From Bacillota bacterium (GTDB taxonomy: Bacteria > Bacillota > Clostridia > Tissierellales > MES13), in the NCBI GenBank assembly GCA_009711765.1, contig VEND01000029.1:1-64000 (forward strand): 64,000 nucleotides of DNA. Direction: 5' to 3'. The notes beneath the pieces are model-generated. The model searched no databases. It worked only from the letters and a program-made list of their open reading frames with translations, and was not told where the DNA came from. This document shows positions 45,977 to 55,208 of this stretch, piece after piece (position 1 is the stretch's first letter; every line of letters starts with the position of its first letter). Position numbers and translations under genes: made by a program.

Positions 45977-47749
45977 ATGTCAGCAGCTTTAATAACAATA
46001 GCTATAATTGTGCTTATGTTTATAGCCCTTGTTTTTGAATTATTTGAACCTATACTAAGCTTTTTTCTAGCCATAGTTTTATTAATGGTATTTCAAATAA
46101 TAAATATAGAGGATGCTATAACAGGATTTAATAATAAAGGAGTATTAACCATAGCAGCATTATTTATTATAGCAGGAACTATAAGAAAAAGTCCTGTTAT
46201 ATTTCATTTTTCTAACAAAGTATTAGGAAGTAACTTTAAGGGAAGAAAGACTATTTTTAAGATATTATTACCTGTAACTTTATTATCTTCCTTTGTAAAT
46301 AATACTCCCGTGGTATCCCTTTATACACCTATAGTAAGGGATTGGTGTAAAAAGGTAAAAGTACCTTCGAGTAAAATTTTAATATTAATATCCTATACAT
46401 CAATATTTGGTGGTATTTTAACACTTATTGGAACATCTACAAACCTAGTTGTTAGTGGATTGTTAGAACAAGAAGGTTTTAATCCCCTTACCATGTTTCA
46501 GTTAACTAAGGTAGCAATATTTTTATGTATAATAGGATATATTTATATACTTTTTACTTACAATAAATTATTACCTAATAATAAGGACTCAATAAATAAA
46601 GTAAAAGTAAATACAAAGGATTATTTAGTAACTGTTGTTGTAGAAAGGAACTGTGAAATTATAGGTAAGACTGTTGAAGGAGCTGGCTTAAGGAGTTTAG
46701 AAGGACTTTACTTAATAGAAATTAATAGAGTAGATAAAGAAATAGCTCCAGTAGATAGACAAGAAATCATAAGAAAGGGCGATGAATTAGTCTTTACTGG
46801 AAAAATTGAAACCTTAGTTCAATTACAAGCTATTAAGGGTCTTAATTTTGATTCATCTATTAGATTTGGTTTTGAAGATTTAAAAAATAAAAGGGCTGAG
46901 GTAGTAGAAGCTGTAATTTCAGAGTCCTTTCCATATTTACATAAAACTATCAAAAAAAGTAAGTTTAGAAGTAAATATGACGCCGCTGTAATAGCTGTAA
47001 TTAGAAATGGTGAAAGATTAAAAGGAAAACTTGGTAACGTAAAATTAAAGGTAGGAGATACAGTACTTCTTATAGCGAAGAAGGGTTTTATGGAAAGATG
47101 GGGAGATTCCAATGATTTTTATTTGATAAATAATCATAACCTAGATAGTTATCTTCCGGATAAGAAATCATGGATACCTTTAGCTACATTTCTTTTGATT
47201 ATAATATTAGCCTCATTTAATATATTAAGTATTTTAGAATCTAGTTTATTAGGTCTTGCAATACTATTTTTAACTAAAGTTATTATACCTAGGGAAGCAT
47301 TAAAGATGATATCTTGGGAAACCTTAGGAGTTATTGCCCTTTCCTTTGGATTAGGTAAAGCAATGGTTAATAGTGGGGCAGCTGATTTAATTGCTAAAAA
47401 TATTATAATAATAGCAAACGGATGTGGAGTATATGGAGCATTACTTGTAATATATATTATGACAAATATATTTACAGAGCTTATTACTAATAATGCCGCA
47501 GCTGTATTAGCATTTCCAATTGCGGTTAAAGTATCACAAAGTTTAGATGTAAGTCATATGCCCTTTGTAGTAGCAGTTGCAATAGCAGCATCGGCTGCAT
47601 TTTCATCACCCTATGGGTATCAGACAAACTTGATGGTATATGGTTTAGGAGGATATAAGTTTAAAGATTTTATAAAGTTTGGATTACCTTTAAATATTTT
47701 ATTTATGATATTTTCAATCATATTAATACCGTTATTCTTTAAATTTTAA
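45977..47749 (+). CDS. SLC13/DASS-type sulfate permease with two TrkA-C (RCK-C) domains
   Basis: A 590-residue transporter. Two halves of membrane segments flank a soluble centre (about 215-395). The centre holds two RCK-C-like repeats (CEIIGKTVEGAGLRSLEGLY and later LHKTIKKSKFRSKYDAAVIA). SFVNNTPVVSLYTPIV and LITNNAAAVLAFPIAV are the two SNT-type substrate and sodium motifs. Its position between cysD and cysN points to sulfate as substrate. It starts 13 bases after cysD. Confidence 0.9.
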   Translation: MSAALITIAIIVLMFIALVFELFEPILSFFLAIVLLMVFQIINIEDAITGFNNKGVLTIAALFIIAGTIRKSPVIFHFSNKVLGSNFKGRKTIFKILLPVTLLSSFVNNTPVVSLYTPIVRDWCKKVKVPSSKILILISYTSIFGGILTLIGTSTNLVVSGLLEQEGFNPLTMFQLTKVAIFLCIIGYIYILFTYNKLLPNNKDSINKVKVNTKDYLVTVVVERNCEIIGKTVEGAGLRSLEGLYLIEINRVDKEIAPVDRQEIIRKGDELVFTGKIETLVQLQAIKGLNFDSSIRFGFEDLKNKRAEVVEAVISESFPYLHKTIKKSKFRSKYDAAVIAVIRNGERLKGKLGNVKLKVGDTVLLIAKKGFMERWGDSNDFYLINNHNLDSYLPDKKSWIPLATFLLIIILASFNILSILESSLLGLAILFLTKVIIPREALKMISWETLGVIALSFGLGKAMVNSGAADLIAKNIIIIANGCGVYGALLVIYIMTNIFTELITNNAAAVLAFPIAVKVSQSLDVSHMPFVVAVAIAASAAFSSPYGYQTNLMVYGLGGYKFKDFIKFGLPLNILFMIFSIILIPLFFKF

Positions 47750-47785
47750 TTTTTAGTCTATAAAGACTTAAAGAAGGAGGCAGTT

Positions 47786-49594
47786 ATGGAACATTTAAAT
47801 AAACAGGATGAGAATATGAATATAGTAATAGTAGGTCATGTTGACCATGGAAAAAGTACGATAATAGGTAGACTCTTAGCAGATACAAATTCTTTACCGG
47901 AAGGTAAATTAGAACAAGTTAAAGAAACATGTAGGAGAAATTCTAAACCCTTTGAATATGCATTTTTATTAGATGCTTTAAAGGACGAACAGTCCCAGGG
48001 TATAACTATAGATTCAGCTAGGGTATTTTTTAATACAAAAAAAAGAAATTATATTATAATAGATGCTCCTGGACATATAGAATTTTTAAAGAATATGGTA
48101 ACTGGAGCATCAAGGGCAGAATCAGCACTTTTAGTTATAGATGCTAACGAAGGTATAAAAGAAAATTCTAAAAGACATGGATATATGTTATCAATGCTAG
48201 GAATAAAGCAAGTATCGGTTTTAGTAAATAAAATGGATTTGGTTGATTATGATGAAGATACATATAAAAATATAGTAAAGGAATATACTAAATTTTTAGA
48301 AAAGATAGATATAAAACCAGAATCATTCATCCCAGTAAGTGGAATGATGGGAGATGCTGTAGCGAGTCTTTCTGATAATATGCCTTGGTATGAAGGACAA
48401 ACTGTTTTAGAATCATTAGATAATTTTAAGACTAAAAAGGAACCAGAAAATAGACCTTTTAGAATGCCAGTACAGGATGTATATAAATTTACTAAGGATG
48501 GAGATAATAGAAGAATTGTTGCAGGAAATATAGAATCAGGAAAGGTAAGTGTAGGAGATGAAGTAGTATTTTATCCTTCAGGAAAAAGTAGTAAGGTTAA
48601 ATCTATAGAAGGTTTTAATAGGGAAAAAACTGATACTATAGGAGTAGGATATGCTACAGGTTTTACCTTAGAAGAACAGATTTATATAAAAAGAGGAGAA
48701 TTAGCATCAATATATAACCAAAAGAAGCCAAAGGTATCATCAAGGATAAAGACTAATCTTTTCTGGCTTGGAAGAAAACCTATGAAAAAGGGAAAAGAAT
48801 ATAAATTTAAAGTAGGTACTTCTAAAGTAATAGCAAAAATAGAAGAGATAACAAGGGTTATTGATGCTTCAGATTTAAGTAATGCTAAAAAAGAAAGTAT
48901 AGATAGACATGATGTAGCTGAATGTATTTTAACACTAGATAAAGCGATAGCTTTTGATGAAGTAACTGATATAGATAAGACAAGTCGCTTTGTTATAGTT
49001 GATGATTATGAAATAGCAGGTGGAGGAATAATTCAAAAGGCTCTAGAAGATGATTTAAGTGAAGTAAGAGATAAGGTAATGCTTAGAAATTATAAATGGG
49101 AAAAAAGTATAATAACAAAGGAAGAAAGAGCGGAAAAATACAATCAAAAATCTTCACTTATATTAATTACAGGAAAAGAGGATGTAGGTAAAAAACCTTT
49201 AGCTAAGACCCTTGAGAAAAAGTTATTTAATGATGGGAAGATAGTATATTTCTTAGGTATAGGAAACTTATTATATGGAGTGGATGCAGATATTAAAGCA
49301 ACTTCTAATAATAATAAGGAAGAACATTTAAGAAGATTAGCAGAAGTTGCAAATATAATACTAGATTCTGGATCAATACTTATAGTAACAGCTGTAGGAC
49401 TTACAAAGGAAAACTTAGATACAATTAAAACTTCAATAGATACAGAAAATATCCAAACAGTATGGGTTGGAGATGAAGTAACTACTAATATACCTGTAGA
49501 TATACAGATAACAGATACAAATTCTTTAGAGGCTGAATCAAATAGAATTAAAGGATTATTACAAAAAGAAGGTATCATATTTAAACCATGGTAA
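47786..49594 (+). CDS. cysN: CysN, sulfate adenylyltransferase GTPase subunit, fused to a degenerate APS-kinase-like domain
   Basis: A 602-residue protein. The GTPase domain has [17 protein letters not shown] and NKMDLV motifs, followed by two beta-barrel domains to about residue 445. The last 150 residues resemble APS kinase ([20 protein letters not shown] aligns with the CysC region RRIVEVAALFKDAGLITLAS). The P-loop there reads [10 protein letters not shown] instead of GxSGxGKST, and the DGDNVRHGLN motif reads [10 protein letters not shown]. That domain is almost certainly not a kinase. A separate intact cysC follows, which fits. Confidence 0.92.
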   Translation: MEHLNKQDENMNIVIVGHVDHGKSTIIGRLLADTNSLPEGKLEQVKETCRRNSKPFEYAFLLDALKDEQSQGITIDSARVFFNTKKRNYIIIDAPGHIEFLKNMVTGASRAESALLVIDANEGIKENSKRHGYMLSMLGIKQVSVLVNKMDLVDYDEDTYKNIVKEYTKFLEKIDIKPESFIPVSGMMGDAVASLSDNMPWYEGQTVLESLDNFKTKKEPENRPFRMPVQDVYKFTKDGDNRRIVAGNIESGKVSVGDEVVFYPSGKSSKVKSIEGFNREKTDTIGVGYATGFTLEEQIYIKRGELASIYNQKKPKVSSRIKTNLFWLGRKPMKKGKEYKFKVGTSKVIAKIEEITRVIDASDLSNAKKESIDRHDVAECILTLDKAIAFDEVTDIDKTSRFVIVDDYEIAGGGIIQKALEDDLSEVRDKVMLRNYKWEKSIITKEERAEKYNQKSSLILITGKEDVGKKPLAKTLEKKLFNDGKIVYFLGIGNLLYGVDADIKATSNNNKEEHLRRLAEVANIILDSGSILIVTAVGLTKENLDTIKTSIDTENIQTVWVGDEVTTNIPVDIQITDTNSLEAESNRIKGLLQKEGIIFKPW

Positions 49595-49610
49595 AGAAAG
49601 TGGTGAAAAA

Positions 49611-50207
49611 ATGAAATTTAATAAAGAGAAAAGTAAAAATATTGTATGGCATGAGGGAAAAATAACATATAGTGATAGATGTCAAAATCTAGGGCAGGAA
49701 GGGCTTGTAATTTGGTTTACAGGTCTTTCAGGATCTGGCAAATCAACTATTGCAGTAGAAGTAGAAAAAGAACTTATAAAAAAAGGAAAAGCTGTTTATA
49801 GGCTAGATGGGGATAATGTAAGACATGGACTTAATTCAGATTTAGGTTTTTCTAAGGAAGATAGAAATGAAAATATAAGAAGGATAGTAGAAGTAGCAGC
49901 ACTTTTTAAAGATGCAGGTTTAATAACATTAGCATCTTTCATATCTCCATATAAAAAAATGAGAAACTTTGCTAGAGAAAAGGTAGGAAAAGAAAACTTT
50001 ATAGAAGTCTATGTAAAAGCAGATGTAGAAACATGTTCTAAAAGAGATCCTAAGGGTCTATATGAAAAGGCAAAAAAGGGAGAAATAAAGGATTTTACAG
50101 GGATATCATCACCCTATGAGGAACCTGAAAATCCAGATGTAATTATTGATAGTGATAAACTTTCTATCAAAGAATCAACTAATAAGATATTAGAGGTTAT
50201 TGACTAA
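49611..50207 (+). CDS. cysC: CysC, adenylylsulfate (APS) kinase
   Basis: A 198-residue kinase turning APS into PAPS. The P-loop GLSGSGKS, LDGDNVRHGLNSDLGFS, NIRRIVEVAALFKDAG, the SFISPYKKMR segment with the active Ser, and DPKGLYEKAKKGEIKDFTGI are all intact. It ends the operon. No APS or PAPS reductase is encoded in the window, so PAPS made here most simply feeds sulfotransferases. The gap 50208-50453 is AT-rich without a gene. Confidence 0.95.
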   Translation: MKFNKEKSKNIVWHEGKITYSDRCQNLGQEGLVIWFTGLSGSGKSTIAVEVEKELIKKGKAVYRLDGDNVRHGLNSDLGFSKEDRNENIRRIVEVAALFKDAGLITLASFISPYKKMRNFAREKVGKENFIEVYVKADVETCSKRDPKGLYEKAKKGEIKDFTGISSPYEEPENPDVIIDSDKLSIKESTNKILEVID

Positions 50208-50453
50208 GAAATGTAAATTAGAAGATATGTTTGTGTTAAACTCTTGAGTGAGATTATAATAATGTTTTTTTAGACAACTTTTATAATATCTCTTGGTAAA
50301 AATTTTACAAGTTATCGTTTATAATATAAACAATATAAGAGTCACAATTTAGTGCTACAAATCTTAAATGATAAAAAAGCATATAATTTCTATTGAAAAA
50401 AATGCTTTTAAGTATTCTAGATAATATATATTTAATTTAAAGGATTGTTAATT

Positions 50454-50765
50454 ATGAAAAAAATATTAGTATTAGATTATAATAATAATAATAAAATTAG
50501 ATATGAAGAATTTAAAGATTTAATAAATGATTTTATTAATAATAAATATTATCTAGAAATGATATTTATAATTGATGAGAAAATTGAAGACAATGTAATT
50601 GCATATATGTTATGTAATATCAAACGAAAGATTGATTACTTTAACAAATATATGAAAAATGAAAGCTTTAGTTATAAACTTAAATATATTAGTAATAAAA
50701 AACAAATTAAAGATATTAAAAGGGAATATAACTTAGAAAATGTAATAATTAAAGAATACAAGTGA
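50454..50765 (+). CDS. Small unidentified protein, paralogue of the gene at 43971
   Basis: A 103-residue protein starting MKKILVLDYNNNN and containing LEMIFIIDEKIEDNVIAYML, which matches VEVIFIINKRNYDDNSLIYM of the gene at 43971. Later segments (SYKLKYISNKKQIKDI against TYSIKYVKDKKELDQI) confirm paralogy over the full length. I choose ATG 54 codon positions as given, since AAAGGA precedes it; TTG 50445 is less likely. Function unknown. It is followed by a galU relic, so this pair mirrors the galU-small gene neighbourhood at 43-44 kb. Confidence 0.6.
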   Translation: MKKILVLDYNNNNKIRYEEFKDLINDFINNKYYLEMIFIIDEKIEDNVIAYMLCNIKRKIDYFNKYMKNESFSYKLKYISNKKQIKDIKREYNLENVIIKEYK

Positions 50766-50840
50766 TTAGATAAAGCACCTATTTATATATCTATACGATG
50801 TAGATATATAATAAACCAAGCTATATTTAAAAATTAGGAT

Positions 50841-50951
50841 ACCAAACTTGGTAAAGTTGGAGATATACAAACTACAGTTGATTTTACATTAAAAAGAGAT
50901 AATTTTTAAAAAAGGATAGTTAAGTATTTAAAAAAGATATTAGATAAGTAA
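50841..50951 (+). pseudogene. Relic of a second galU (3' end)
   Basis: The frame from 50850 reads GKVGDIQTTVDFTLKRDNF, then a stop, then KRIVKYLKKILDK. This aligns with the C-terminus of the intact GalU ([16 protein letters not shown], then [11 protein letters not shown]). The rest of the gene is gone. Together with the paralogous small gene it indicates an old segmental duplication around the sulfate operon. Confidence 0.6.
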
Positions 50952-51016
50952 ACAAAGGATAATAATCTTGATGAGCTAGTAGAGTAGAGAGAAATAGAAT
51001 TGAATAGAAGGATGTA

Positions 51017-51042
51017 AGCACCCTAATTTATTTTGGGGTGCT
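51017..51042 (+). terminator. Hairpin downstream of the galU relic
   Basis: A ten-base-pair stem (51017-51026 with 51033-51042, one T.G) with a six-base loop; the T tract (GTTATT) is poor. It may be the surviving terminator of the lost second galU. Confidence 0.6.
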
Positions 51043-51228
51043 GTTATTAATTCTTTAAAGTTAAGTATTGTTTGATATTTTATTTTAAGTGGAAAAGGCT
51101 AGGGATGGGGTAATTATATTCTTTTTTTCGTAAGTTCTATATAAAAATAAAATATTATTTATAAGGGATCACTTTTAGATATTAATTAAGGGTCAGCTTT
51201 AATTATAAATCAATAGCTATAACTGAAG

Positions 51229-51278
51229 AAAAAGGTCATTATTAGTAGGGAGTTTATTTGCTAGTAATGACCTTTTTT
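51229..51278 (+). terminator. Orphan intrinsic terminator
   Basis: A 13-base-pair stem (51229-51241 with 51265-51277) carries a 23-base loop and a T run. Between it and the previous hairpin (51043-51228) I see no gene. It may end an unannotated RNA or a lost gene. Confidence 0.7.
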
Positions 51279-51419
51279 AGATGGAATTCATTTGTAAAAC
51301 AAAGAAGGAAATATAAAACATTTGTTGAAATAAAAGTAATGAGAAAAGATTATATAAAGAGCATATATAGATTGAATGTAAAATAGAAAAAAATATAGCT
51401 ATTAGAGGGGGATAATGTT

Positions 51420-51761
51420 ATGTACAATAATGAAGAAATGATAAAAAGGTTAACTAGGGAAGTTAAAGATGAGATTAAAGCATGTAATGAATATGATGAT
51501 ATTTCATCTAGAACATATATGTATAGTGATTTTCCTAAAGTTTTATCGGAAATAGATGAAATAATGGATAATTTAAAACTAAAAATAAGAGTATTAAAAA
51601 AAGCTTATGAAGAAATAGATAAATATCCTTTAAATCAAGTTAATAGTGATTTTGAAAGTTTAAATTATATGTTTGATGATGTATATAAAGAAATATTAAA
51701 GCTTATTCCTGATGGAGTGGAGGTAAAGAAGAAATACTATTCTGAAAATGGAGAAGTTTAA
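51420..51761 (+). CDS. Hypothetical helical protein, 113 residues
   Basis: A charged, helical, soluble protein (MYNNEEMIKRLTREVKDEIK at the start) of unknown function. AGAGGGGG precedes the start. It shows no membrane segment and no recognised motif. Its C-terminal DGVEVKKKYYSENGEV is hydrophilic. It ends before a good terminator and stands alone between the polysaccharide region and the selenoprotein region. Confidence 0.55.
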   Translation: MYNNEEMIKRLTREVKDEIKACNEYDDISSRTYMYSDFPKVLSEIDEIMDNLKLKIRVLKKAYEEIDKYPLNQVNSDFESLNYMFDDVYKEILKLIPDGVEVKKKYYSENGEV

Positions 51762-51814
51762 AAAGTATTACTAAAAGTTTAAGCATTTTTATGTAAATTA
51801 TAAAAATATTTAAG

Positions 51815-51855
51815 ACATCTGTAGATTTCTTTATGAATTTACAGATGTTTGTTAT
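51815..51855 (+). terminator. Terminator after the 113-residue gene
   Basis: ACATCTGTA (51815-51823) pairs with TACAGATGT (51840-51848); T-rich sequence follows. The rest of the gap to 52157 is AT-rich and holds the likely promoter region of the SorC-type regulator. Confidence 0.75.
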
Positions 51856-52045
51856 TTTAAATCAAACTAAAATATAAATAACAAATATATTAAAAAAAAT
51901 TATATTTAATAATTGATAAAAGAAACAGACACAGTTTATTATTTTTTTAACAAACATAAATAGATGGGACATGTTTTTTATAGTTAAATCATATATATGT
52001 ATATATGATCTATAAATTAATAGTATGTTTAAGTAAAGAGTATAT

Positions 52046-52055
52046 GTTACATGTA
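52046..52055 (+). promoter_or_regulatory. Operator-like half palindrome upstream of the SorC-type regulator
   Basis: GTTACATGTA resembles the two palindromes at 53216 and 53236 (GTTACATATGTA and GTTACAAATGTAAC). It could let the regulator control its own gene. The match is short and seen by eye only. Confidence 0.35.
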
Positions 52056-52157
52056 GGTATTAAGTTAGAGTAGGGATATTGACTTAATTGAAAGATTTTT
52101 TAGTAAATGTAAAAGTAATTTATCTAAAATTTCACTAATTAAAAAGAGGGGTTTGAA

Positions 52158-53087
52158 TTGGGAATAGATAAAGAAAACAAAAAAAGAGTAGAATATATCC
52201 GTATAGCTAGTTACTATTACAAATGGGGATTAACACAAAATGAAATTTCTAAGAAAATAAATGTATCTAGACAAAAGGTAAATAGGATGCTTAAAGAATG
52301 TGTGAAGTTAGGTATAGTTAAGTTTGTTATTCCAGAGTTAGAAGATAGTTATGTAAAATTAGAGTCAGAAATAGAAAAAAAATATAATTTAAAAGCTGTT
52401 CGTATAGCTAAACATGGTTGTCAAGAAAATTTGTATTCAGCATTAGGAAGAACAGGAAGTGAGTATCTAATGAAAATATTTAGTGATGGAGATACTATTG
52501 GTTTTTCTAGAGGAAGAAGTGTATCTAACTTAGTAGACTCTATAAATCCTAGAAAAATAAAGGATACTACAGCTGTTCAGTTAATGGGAGGATGGAATAA
52601 TGAGAATACAAATGGAAATTCAGATGAAATTGTCCATCGTTTTAGCGAGAAAGTTAATGCTCGACCAGCGAAGCTTTACGCTCCTGTAGTTGTAGAGTCT
52701 AAAATTTTAAAAGAAGCAATTTTAAAAGAAGCTTCCTTTTTAAAAGTTTATGATATTATTAAATCCTGTTCTATTTCAGTTGTGGGTATAGGAAATGCTA
52801 AATATCCAGAATTAATACCTACCATGGGAGAGAAGGATTATAGTTATATTAAGGATAAAGCTGTGGGAGAAATATGTACACATTTCTTTGATGAAAATGG
52901 CGATTATATAAAAACTCCTTTTAATGATCGTGTTATATCGGTAGAATATGAAGATTATATGAATATTCCTATAAGAATTGGAGTTGCTGGTTCTTTAGAA
53001 AAATTAAAAGCTATTAAAGGAGCTGTTGCTGGAAAAATCATAAATGTTCTTATTACTGATTTTGAAACAGCAAAACATCTTTTATAA
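52158..53087 (+). CDS. SorC/DeoR-type sugar-binding transcriptional regulator
   Basis: A 309-residue regulator. Residues 10-55 form a helix-turn-helix (YYKWGLTQNEISKKINVSRQ followed by VNRMLKE). Residues 60-309 match the SorC-family sugar-phosphate-binding domain (GDTIGFSRGRSVSNLVDSI and VVGIGNAK are typical). Such proteins sense phosphorylated sugars. It starts at TTG with AAGAGGGG upstream. A strong terminator separates it from the catabolic operon it probably controls, whose promoter overlaps palindromes. Confidence 0.85.
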   Translation: MGIDKENKKRVEYIRIASYYYKWGLTQNEISKKINVSRQKVNRMLKECVKLGIVKFVIPELEDSYVKLESEIEKKYNLKAVRIAKHGCQENLYSALGRTGSEYLMKIFSDGDTIGFSRGRSVSNLVDSINPRKIKDTTAVQLMGGWNNENTNGNSDEIVHRFSEKVNARPAKLYAPVVVESKILKEAILKEASFLKVYDIIKSCSISVVGIGNAKYPELIPTMGEKDYSYIKDKAVGEICTHFFDENGDYIKTPFNDRVISVEYEDYMNIPIRIGVAGSLEKLKAIKGAVAGKIINVLITDFETAKHLL

Positions 53088-53090
53088 AAG

Positions 53091-53136
53091 CACCCTATAG
53101 ATAGATTTTTTTAACATCTATCTATAGGGTGTTTTT
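53091..53136 (+). terminator. Strong terminator after the regulator gene
   Basis: A 16-base-pair stem (53091-53106 with 53116-53131), nine-base loop and five T. Confidence 0.93.
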
Positions 53137-53194
53137 ATGTTTAAGTATTTAATATAAAAATTTTAAAAATTTTAAAAATTTTAATATCATAAAC

Positions 53195-53249
53195 TTGTCA
53201 TATTTTTATACCATAGTTACATATGTATAGTAGTAGTTACAAATGTAAC
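53195..53249 (+). promoter_or_regulatory. Operon promoter with two palindromic operators
   Basis: TTGTCA (53195-53200) is followed 17 bases later by TACATA (53218-53223). The palindrome GTTACATATGTA (53216-53227) covers that -10 box, and a second, GTTACAAATGTAAC (53236-53249), begins exactly 20 bases after the first. Two turns of helix between sites and overlap with the -10 fit repression by a SorC-type regulator encoded just upstream. Confidence 0.6.
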
Positions 53250-53285
53250 TTAAGAATTAATAATGAATATTATAGGAGGGGAAAA

Positions 53286-54086
53286 ATGGTGGGTAGGAAA
53301 AATAGAATGAATCATATTTTTAAAAGGGACAATAAGACTTTTATTTTAGCAATGGACCATGGAGCAAATTTTAATGTTTTACCCCAGCTAAAAAAACAGG
53401 GGAAAATGATTAGAGAGTTAGCAAAAGCAGGAGCGGATGCATTTTTAGCAACACCTGGAATGGTAGATAAGTTTGGGGATGATTTTTTAGGTAAAGGAAT
53501 TATTCTTAGAGTGGAAGGAGGAGTTTCATTTCTAGGAGACCGTTCTAAGCCTATGCAAATTGTTGTAAATGCTGAAGATGCATTAAGACTTGGGGCAGAT
53601 TCTATTATTACTATGTCTTTTCCAGGGTCTAAGTTTGAAAATGAAATATTAAGTCAATTATCAAGAACAATCATGAAAGCCCATAAATGGAATCTACCAG
53701 TTACAGCTGAAGCATTACCTAGAGGATTTGAAGGAGGTAGTGATGCTAGAACACCAGAGAACATTACTTTTGCTTGTAGACAAAGTGTAGAGTTAGGAGC
53801 AGATATTGTTAAAACAATATATACAGGGGATAAAGAAAGTTTTAAAGAGCTAACAGATAGTGTTTATGCACCTGTTGTAATTTTAGGTGGATCGAAAAAA
53901 GTAGCTGAACGTCAACTGTTACAAGAAATTAAAGATGCAATTAATTCAGGGGGAAAAGGTGTAGCTATGGGAAGAAATATATGGGGACATGAAAAGCCTG
54001 TTAAATATGCATCTTCAATTTCTAGAATTATCCATGAAGATTGTAGCGTTGAAGCAGCTTTAAAAGAATTTAATACTTTGTATTAA
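53286..54086 (+). CDS. Class I aldolase of the DhnA/LsrF family
   Basis: A 266-residue TIM-barrel aldolase. FILAMDHGANFNVLP opens the barrel, GADAFLATPGMV, DSIITMSFPGSKFEN and AEALPRGFEGG follow, and the Schiff-base Lys is likely in GADIVKTIYTGD. GVAMGRNIWG closes the phosphate site. Relatives cleave sugar phosphates or, in LsrF, act as a thiolase on a phosphorylated ketone. I choose ATG 53286 behind ATAGGAGGGG; the frame stays open to 53223 but that stretch contains the operators. It is the first gene of the selenoprotein operon. Confidence 0.85.
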   Translation: MVGRKNRMNHIFKRDNKTFILAMDHGANFNVLPQLKKQGKMIRELAKAGADAFLATPGMVDKFGDDFLGKGIILRVEGGVSFLGDRSKPMQIVVNAEDALRLGADSIITMSFPGSKFENEILSQLSRTIMKAHKWNLPVTAEALPRGFEGGSDARTPENITFACRQSVELGADIVKTIYTGDKESFKELTDSVYAPVVILGGSKKVAERQLLQEIKDAINSGGKGVAMGRNIWGHEKPVKYASSISRIIHEDCSVEAALKEFNTLY

Positions 54087-54108
54087 GTAAAGATATGGGG
54101 GAGTTTAT

Positions 54109-55146
54109 ATGGAAAAATATAAAGTAAGTGTAATCACTGATGAAAATAAAGTGAAATATTATGAGCTTGATAAAAAGGAGCCAGTAGATAATGAAGTTTT
54201 AGTAAAGGTTCATTCTAGTGCAATTTGTACATTAGAACAAAGAGTATTTAAAGGAATAAAACCAATATATCCCTTTGCAGGAGGACATGAAGTTTCTGGG
54301 ATAGTTGAAAAAATAGGTAGTAAAGTTAAAAGTGTTAGTAAGGGGGATAAAGTTGTAATTAGAACCCTTAATACCTGTGGAGAATGTGAGTTTTGTAGAA
54401 GTGGACATGAAAATCTATGTAGGGTTTCATATCAGTCATCAACCCATTCAGAGTTTAAAGGCCCGGGTGGTTTATCTGAATATATGACAGTAGATGCAGC
54501 TAAAGTATATAAACTAGATCAAGATGTAAATTTAAGTTTTGCATCATTAACAGAGCCACTAGCTTGCTGCATTCATAGTATAAAGAAAGCTAATATAGAT
54601 TTTGGAGATAATGTTGTGGTTATGGGTGTTGGAATTATGGGGCTTTTCCATATTCAACTTGCAAAGCTTAGAGGTGCAAAGGTAATTGCTTGTGACATTA
54701 ATGAAGAAAGGTTAGAGATTGCATCAAATTTAGGTGCTGATATAACTATAAATTCAAGTGATAATAAACTACTTATAAAAAAGATAAATGAAATAACAAA
54801 GGGTAGAGGTGTTGATGTATCAATTTGTACTGTTCCTTCTACTTTGGTTGCTGCTGATTGTGTAAGTATAACAGGAAAATTAGGAAGGGTTGTAATGTAT
54901 ACATCATTCTATCCAGACAACCCAATCGATACTAGTCCAAATAAGATACATTCTACAGAGAAAACAATAACAGGAGCAGTTAGTCCAACTAATAAAGATT
55001 TTTTAATTGCAACAAAACTTATTTCAAATAATGTAATAGATATGGAAAATGTTATAACTGATATAATTCCAATGACAAATTTAAAAAAAGCTTTTGAAAA
55101 GGCACTAAAACCAAGCTCATATAGAATACTTATAGATTTTTCTTAA
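54109..55146 (+). CDS. Zinc-dependent medium-chain alcohol/polyol dehydrogenase
   Basis: A 345-residue MDR-family enzyme. Catalytic zinc ligands are likely Cys in AICTLEQR, His in GGHEVSG and Glu in LTEPLACC. The structural zinc site is CGECEFCRSGHENLC. The Rossmann motif VMGVGIMGLFHIQLA and CDINEERLEIA indicate NAD. It probably oxidises or reduces a hydroxyl of the operon's substrate or of an aldolase product. Confidence 0.88.
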   Translation: MEKYKVSVITDENKVKYYELDKKEPVDNEVLVKVHSSAICTLEQRVFKGIKPIYPFAGGHEVSGIVEKIGSKVKSVSKGDKVVIRTLNTCGECEFCRSGHENLCRVSYQSSTHSEFKGPGGLSEYMTVDAAKVYKLDQDVNLSFASLTEPLACCIHSIKKANIDFGDNVVVMGVGIMGLFHIQLAKLRGAKVIACDINEERLEIASNLGADITINSSDNKLLIKKINEITKGRGVDVSICTVPSTLVAADCVSITGKLGRVVMYTSFYPDNPIDTSPNKIHSTEKTITGAVSPTNKDFLIATKLISNNVIDMENVITDIIPMTNLKKAFEKALKPSSYRILIDFS

Positions 55147-55208
55147 GACTAAAGTATAGATTAAAAGCGTAGTTTACACTTTAGAAAGGTTTAAAAAGGA
55201 GGGTTAAC

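Noticed and set aside
53223-53285. Longer start for the aldolase at 53223
   Set aside because: This stretch contains the palindromic operator and lies before a perfect RBS for ATG 53286.
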